From: a bacterium
Lineage (GTDB): Bacteria > UBP14 > UBA6098
Direction of reading: 5' to 3'
NCBI GenBank assembly: GCA_030642425.1
Contig: DAOWNU010000102.1
Span: 1-6,822, forward strand
Length of the DNA stretch: 6,822 bases
The stretch's first letter is position 1. Each line of letters starts with the position of its first letter. A program made the translations under genes and the position numbers. Positions 1-3,845 of this stretch are shown in pieces. The notes beneath the pieces are model-generated. The model saw nothing but the letters and a program-made list of their open reading frames with translations. It was not told where the DNA came from and searched no databases.

Positions 1-104
1 AAACCGAATCGAGACCACGCAAAACCGCGTCAAAACCCCGGAAGACTGAGTCGAGACCCCGCAAAACCGAATCGAGAGCATTGAATACCGAATCGAGAGG
101 GCAT
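1..104. repeat. 21-bp degenerate tandem repeat, about five copies, cut by the window edge
   Basis: Units start at about positions 1 (one base short), 21, 42, 63 and 84 and share the core ACCGAATCGAGA. The copy at 21-41 is the most diverged, and the pattern fades after about 104. Because the unit is a multiple of three, it reads as heptapeptides: TESRPRK-like on the plus strand, and LDSVLRG-like on the minus strand. Both frames are open across the array, so an open frame here does not by itself show coding. The array probably continues left of the window. It could be an intergenic minisatellite or the repetitive end of a neighbouring protein. The repeat is certain; its nature is not. Confidence 0.85.
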
Positions 105-272
105 CAAACTGGAAATAAGTTATTAAAGAGCAATGAGTTACAACGATTTGGGTTAAATTCCCCAACTTCTCTTCCCTACGATGCTCTGCGTCAACATATC
201 ACCCCTTTCGACGCCGAGCGGCTACCCCAACAAGAAAACATTTTTTATCCAGAAGTCAATGGATTTTTCATT
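105..272. other. Short non-coding stretch downstream of the minus-strand gene
   Basis: No convincing gene is visible between the tandem repeats and the stop codon of the beta-helix gene. A plus-strand frame runs through from the repeats to 479, but it resembles no family I recognise and overlaps the well-supported antisense gene by about 200 bp. A weak inverted repeat (ATCCA at 249-253 with TGGAT at 262-266 on the plus strand) is too short to call a terminator for the minus-strand gene. A GCTCTGCGT motif at 183-191 recurs twice in the central intergenic region. Confidence 0.5.
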
Positions 273-3200
273 TTATTTCAAATACACGACACGTTTCGTA
301 ATATCCTTATCCCCGGATTTAACCCGCACGAGATATATTCCGGAGCCGAGGGATTTATCGGGCGACCACGTAATTTCGTAGGGGAGGGTCTGAGACCCTC
401 CCGTTTCCATATCACGATTACCATTATTCGGCGACGGGCGGGTCTGAGACCGCGCCCCTACGGGAATTTCATAAACTAATCTCCCGTTCACATCGAATAT
501 CTCAATCTCCGCGCACTCCGGCGCGGAGATGGAAACCGCCGAATTGAATGGATTGGGTTTCATGGTCATACTAAACTCGACCGGTAAATGTCCATCGTCC
601 GGTATTCCTTCATAAACAAATCCGGCGGGTTCGGCGGCGGAAAATTCGCCGAATGGATCGCCCGGTTCGGCCTGAGCCTGAGCCAGAGCCGCAAAAAGGT
701 AACTACCGCGCAATTCGGACCTGAGTATGCTCCCGTCGTAACTCAATCCCGACGTATTGATCAGAAGCGCAATCGGGACATCTACGACGCCGTCGCAGAC
801 TATATCCACTCCGCACGTATCAGAAATCTGGTAGGTCGTGTCCTGACGCAGCGCATAAACCCAGCAACTATCGATCTCGATAGATGTCTCAACATGCAAT
901 AATATCGAATCGGGAAAACTCGACGTATCGACATTAAACACGGTTATAACCGGCATCTCGAACGGCCTCCTCGACCCTGATTCCCATTCGATCAGTGCCG
1001 AAAGGACGCCGTCACCGCCTGCGGGAAGCGGATCTGTATGTCCGATACCGTCGCCGTTGTCGTCGAGCATCGGAATCTGATACGAATCGCCCAGGATAAT
1101 TCCAATAACGTCGGCGGCGAAATTGAACGCTTCCATGAAACTATTTCCAATAGCAAGCTTGTTGAAGACTAGATGCGGGAAGAATATGCCTCCGATAAAC
1201 CACGACGCCAAACTCGAATCCGTGGAAGTCATAATAATTCTTCCGGGCGCAGAGAGTTCGTCGATGAACGAGCCGGATTTCCCGGCGTTGTATATAAAGA
1301 ATATGCTGTCCGTACCGGCCGCCGCCGAATATGAGTCGAACAGGTCGTTTAATTCGGTCGAGCTGAGGCCGCTCGGCGGGAACCACGTCGCGTAGTTGTC
1401 CACGCCGCCAAGCCCGGTGAAGAAGACGTATAGTTTCGTCGTCGGTCCGGCGAGCGATGGCGCCCAGGTCTCGAAAGCGTTTTCCAGATTGGCCTCGCTG
1501 CAGAGGCCGTCTACATCGTTGGTGCTGTTCAGGTCGATGTCCCAGGTGTCGTCGATGTGCAGGACATAGATGTCGTCGTAGTCGAAACCGTTATCGAGGC
1601 AGACCATATAAGCCCTTCCGAGGGCGCAGGTATGCCATATAGCCGCCGAGTTATTGACGAGAATTGCGAGGGCGTCGGACGTCGGCGGTGTATATGCCGA
1701 GTCGTATTCGTCGGCGCCGATGTCCCAGCCGCCGGATAGCGGCCGGATGTCGCCGTCGTAGTCCGTAGAATCGGGATATACTATCTCGTCGTAGGTGGGC
1801 ATATAGACAGCGCCGAATCCCGCGTTTATGCAAGGGGATGACGCGGACAGATGACAGAGTGTGTCGGCGAATAGCGGGTCGGCAAATATATTCCCCGGGC
1901 CGAATGAAACGGTTGCAGAACCCGCCGTTATCACGTCGATACTGTCGATATTACAACAAGCCACACAAAGCGAACACCCGCTGTCAACATATATTTCGCC
2001 GCCGGATGTGCCGTCGTTCACGACAATACAATTGAAGATTCCCTGTTTATCGTTACCAAAGTATATTCCCCGGCCGTTTGCAGCCATATTATCTACGATA
2101 GTATTGCCGTAGAAAAACGGCCAGGGCGACAAACAATAAACACCTCCGCCGTCTCCAGTGGCTGTGTTATCCGTAATAATATTATTGGCTATTACTCCTT
2201 CCTCATCCTCGGTCAAGTATATACCTGCGCCTTTTTCAGCAATATTCCCAGAAATACGGTTTGCGGTTATAACAGCGCCGCCCCAGTTCCATACGTGCGT
2301 AAAAATACCTCCGCCGTGCCCGGCTTCATTGCCCGTTATTATATTATTTGTTATTGTTACAGTTCCCCTCATACACACGCAATAAATACCTCCGCCGCCC
2401 GATCTATGATCGCCTGTATTTGTATAATTATTCGTGATAACGTTATCATAGACGTATAAATCATCCCCCCAAATATAGATACCGCCACCACCATCCAAAC
2501 CTGACCCTATTACGGAATTTTCGTAAATTTGATTATTGAATATATAACCGCCGCCATGATGGTGGATTCCCCCACCAAGATTCCCGAAAATAGCGTTATC
2601 GCAGATACTGGTAGTATCGCAACTCATCGGATCGTAATTAATCCCTCTTCCTGCATTATCGCAAATCGTATTACCGTAAATACTCATAAGGCAACCGACA
2701 ATATCGTTATCAACCCCGTTTTCCGAATTATCGCTAATCGTGTTACCGCTGATATGGACAGGGCCTCCCGAACGAGCATGAATACCGTCTGCATCATTTC
2801 CCGTAATGCTGTTGTTCGTTATATTCGAGGCACCATTTGAACTCCAAATCCCATAACCCGAATTCTCAGTTATCGTATTATCCGAAATGTCGAGGTCGCC
2901 GCTGCAGTAAATACCGTTGCCCGTATTATTATCAATTATATTATCCGAAATGGTCGAGTAAGAGCTTGTGCAGTAAATCCCGTCGTCGTAATTATCTATT
3001 ATCGAATTATCGGCTATTAACGGGTCGGAATAATTGGCGTAAATCCCCCCGCCGCAGTTATTCGCTAAATTGTTCCTTATTGTGCAGTGGCTTATCGTTG
3101 GGTTCGAATTGTCGCAATATACCCCGCCACCGCAGCTATCCTCATACGAAAAGCCGTAGGCCTGCCCGTAAGCTATCTCGCAATAGACCAGACTGCAAGC

Positions 3201-3533
3201 ATCGGACGCATTGTAAAACCTGATGCCGTTCCATCCCGGCGACCAAAAAGTCGTATCGGACGGGAAAAAGGTTATCGGTGCCATTAAGGTTCCTAACGCC
3301 TTAAGAACCGCACCGGTATCGACGCTAAACGCGTAATGAAACGTGAAAATTACCTCGCAACCGGAGTCGATTATCAATGTGCCACCCGTTGGCACGAAGA
3401 TTTCGCTGTCGACATAGTATGGCGAACCGCTCGCATCCCATACACCTGAAACCGGCCCGGAAACCCAGGTTTGCGATAAACACGCGCCAGTCAACGCAAT
3501 TAACAAACAAGCAAAAAATATCGTCCTTTTCAT
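273..3533 (-). CDS. Secreted right-handed beta-helix protein with a degenerate C13 (legumain-like) peptidase domain and a C-terminal sorting domain
   Basis: Predicted exported protein of 1086 residues. An ATG at 3593 would add 20 residues, but ATG 3533 has a GGAGG ribosome site and begins a clear signal peptide (MKRTIFFACLLIALTGA), and the 3593 start lies in the promoter. Residues about 45-565 form a parallel beta-helix: repeated turns such as GGGIYC, ISHCTI and ITNNIITGN at roughly 20-residue spacing, closed by SPCINAG and DIGADEY, common at the end of such helices. Residues about 620-860 resemble a C13/caspase-fold domain (LYVFFTGLGG, SGSFIDELS, LDDNGDG). The catalytic His is replaced by Leu708 and the catalytic Cys apparently by Gly751, so it is probably not a protease. 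Residues about 880-960 look like a beta-sandwich. Residues 991-1086 form the Por/type IX-style sorting domain, which holds a 31-residue insertion at 1022-1052. Binding of polysaccharide or protein at the surface is a guess from the beta-helix. TGAC before residue 18 is a poor lipobox. Confidence 0.9.
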   Translation of the reverse strand: MKRTIFFACLLIALTGACLSQTWVSGPVSGVWDASGSPYYVDSEIFVPTGGTLIIDSGCEVIFTFHYAFSVDTGAVLKALGTLMAPITFFPSDTTFWSPGWNGIRFYNASDACSLVYCEIAYGQAYGFSYEDSCGGGVYCDNSNPTISHCTIRNNLANNCGGGIYANYSDPLIADNSIIDNYDDGIYCTSSYSTISDNIIDNNTGNGIYCSGDLDISDNTITENSGYGIWSSNGASNITNNSITGNDADGIHARSGGPVHISGNTISDNSENGVDNDIVGCLMSIYGNTICDNAGRGINYDPMSCDTTSICDNAIFGNLGGGIHHHGGGYIFNNQIYENSVIGSGLDGGGGIYIWGDDLYVYDNVITNNYTNTGDHRSGGGGIYCVCMRGTVTITNNIITGNEAGHGGGIFTHVWNWGGAVITANRISGNIAEKGAGIYLTEDEEGVIANNIITDNTATGDGGGVYCLSPWPFFYGNTIVDNMAANGRGIYFGNDKQGIFNCIVVNDGTSGGEIYVDSGCSLCVACCNIDSIDVITAGSATVSFGPGNIFADPLFADTLCHLSASSPCINAGFGAVYMPTYDEIVYPDSTDYDGDIRPLSGGWDIGADEYDSAYTPPTSDALAILVNNSAAIWHTCALGRAYMVCLDNGFDYDDIYVLHIDDTWDIDLNSTNDVDGLCSEANLENAFETWAPSLAGPTTKLYVFFTGLGGVDNYATWFPPSGLSSTELNDLFDSYSAAAGTDSIFFIYNAGKSGSFIDELSAPGRIIMTSTDSSLASWFIGGIFFPHLVFNKLAIGNSFMEAFNFAADVIGIILGDSYQIPMLDDNGDGIGHTDPLPAGGDGVLSALIEWESGSRRPFEMPVITVFNVDTSSFPDSILLHVETSIEIDSCWVYALRQDTTYQISDTCGVDIVCDGVVDVPIALLINTSGLSYDGSILRSELRGSYLFAALAQAQAEPGDPFGEFSAAEPAGFVYEGIPDDGHLPVEFSMTMKPNPFNSAVSISAPECAEIEIFDVNGRLVYEIPVGARSQTRPSPNNGNRDMETGGSQTLPYEITWSPDKSLGSGIYLVRVKSGDKDITKRVVYLK
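372..470. repeat. Paired-palindrome element inserted in frame inside the sorting domain, flanked by 6-bp direct repeats
   Basis: The element (377-462) has perfect 8-bp inverted ends, CGTAGGGG at 377-384 and CCCCTACG at 455-462. Inside are two hairpins. The left one, GGGAGGGTCT (382-391) with AGACCCTCCC (393-402), is perfect around one central base. The right one (436-457) is similar but imperfect. Both contain GGGTCTGAGACC, at 386-397 and 440-451, 54 bp apart. AATTTC occurs on both sides, at 372-377 and 465-470, exactly 93 bp apart, which looks like a target-site duplication. Removing 93 bp keeps the frame and joins the conserved flanks (GRLVYEI to ITWSPD). It resembles REP/BIME-type or Rickettsia palindromic elements in form; no family is assigned. 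Confidence 0.82.
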
Positions 3534-3538
3534 CTTTG

Positions 3539-3543
3539 CCTCC
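3539..3543 (-). promoter_or_regulatory. Ribosome binding site of the beta-helix gene
   Basis: GGAGG on the minus strand, five bases before the ATG at 3533. It fixes the start here rather than at the upstream in-frame ATG at 3593. Confidence 0.85.
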
Positions 3544-3564
3544 AGTTTTAATTCTAATAATATT

Positions 3565-3593
3565 ATAATAAGGATAAAAGGCGTTTTAGTCAA
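3565..3593 (-). promoter_or_regulatory. Sigma-70-type promoter of the beta-helix gene
   Basis: On the minus strand, TTGACT (3588-3593) and TATTAT (3565-3570) each match the consensus hexamers at five of six positions with a 17-bp spacer. Transcription would begin near 3558, giving a leader of about 25 bases that includes the GGAGG site. A perfect TATAAT also overlaps slightly downstream, but at a 20-bp spacing from TTGACT. Confidence 0.65.
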
Positions 3594-3630
3594 GTGCGGT
3601 GGAGATCGAAATCGATAAAAGGCGCTTTAA
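3573..3630. repeat. Duplicated 17-bp motif at the minus-strand promoter
   Basis: GATAAAAGGCGTTTTAG (3573-3589) and GATAAAAGGCGCTTTAA (3614-3630) match at 15 of 17 positions and lie 41 bp apart, about four turns of the helix. The first copy covers the promoter spacer and the edge of the -35 box; the second lies upstream of it. A regulator binding both copies is possible, but so is a chance or degenerate duplication. Confidence 0.6.
3605..3616. promoter_or_regulatory. Small inverted repeat upstream of the minus-strand promoter
   Basis: ATCGA and TCGAT arms separated by AA, beginning 12 bp upstream of the -35 box of the beta-helix gene. It has the size and position of an operator half-site pair, but arms this short can occur by chance. 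Confidence 0.3.
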
Positions 3631-3651
3631 GAAGGCTTTCTCTTTCTCGTG

Positions 3652-3696
3652 TCTATGCTCTGCGTAGGCACGTATAGCTACGGCGCTCTGCGTCGA
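3652..3696. repeat. GCTCTGCGT repeat cassette with a central inverted repeat
   Basis: GCTCTGCGT occurs at 3657-3665 and again at 3685-3693. Between them CGTAG (3663-3667) and CTACG (3678-3682) can pair around a 10-base loop. The 11-mer ATGCTCTGCGT (3655-3665) is also found at 181-191, beyond the far end of the beta-helix gene. This suggests a dispersed intergenic repeat family, but only this one window can be seen. Confidence 0.5.
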
Positions 3697-3775
3697 TTCT
3701 ATTTATATCTATTATCAATATACTCCAATTCCTATAACAGGCAAGAGATATTTTGTCGCCCCAAATCCTTATGAC

Positions 3776-3803
3776 TTGCAAAATTGCCGTTTGTCGATAT
3801 AAT
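3776..3803 (+). promoter_or_regulatory. Sigma-70-type promoter of the subtilase gene
   Basis: TTGCAA (3776-3781, four of six to consensus) and a perfect TATAAT (3798-3803) with a 16-bp spacer. Transcription would begin near 3810, giving a leader of about 35 bases before the ATG at 3846. Confidence 0.65.
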
Positions 3804-3826
3804 CTAAACCGATATCAACTTCTCAT

Positions 3827-3833
3827 AGAAGGA
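3827..3833 (+). promoter_or_regulatory. Ribosome binding site of the subtilase gene
   Basis: AGAAGGA lies 12 bases before the ATG at 3846, slightly farther than usual. It supports this start, which is directly followed by a signal peptide. Confidence 0.65.
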
Positions 3834-3845
3834 CTTTTTACTAAT

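Larger units (their letters stand above)
3534..3845. other. Divergent intergenic region carrying both promoters and several short repeats
   Basis: This 312-bp region separates the two start codons and holds no credible gene. It contains a promoter for each gene at its two ends. Near the minus-strand promoter there is a duplicated 17-bp motif (3573-3589 and 3614-3630) and a 12-bp inverted repeat ATCGA-AA-TCGAT (3605-3616). In the middle is a cassette with two GCTCTGCGT copies (3652-3696). The rest (about 3697-3770) is AT-rich with no clear structure. Confidence 0.7.

Noticed and set aside
249..270. Possible terminator: ATCCA/TGGAT stem followed by T residues on the plus strand
   Set aside because: Only a five-base AT-containing stem with an eight-base loop, oriented for plus-strand transcription where no supported gene ends.
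3..479. Plus-strand open frame from the tandem repeats to 479
   Set aside because: It is open partly because a 21-bp repeat keeps its frame. It overlaps the strongly supported minus-strand gene by about 200 bp, crosses the palindromic element and matches no family I recognise.
3480..3533. Lipoprotein signal at the start of the beta-helix protein
   Set aside because: The bases before the cysteine give LTGAC, which lacks the Leu at -3 expected in a lipobox; an ordinary signal peptide followed by a sorting domain fits better.
3534..3593. Alternative start at 3593 for the beta-helix gene, adding 20 residues
   Set aside because: The added residues would precede the signal peptide, and the DNA there contains the -10 and -35 boxes. 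The GGAGG site belongs to the ATG at 3533.
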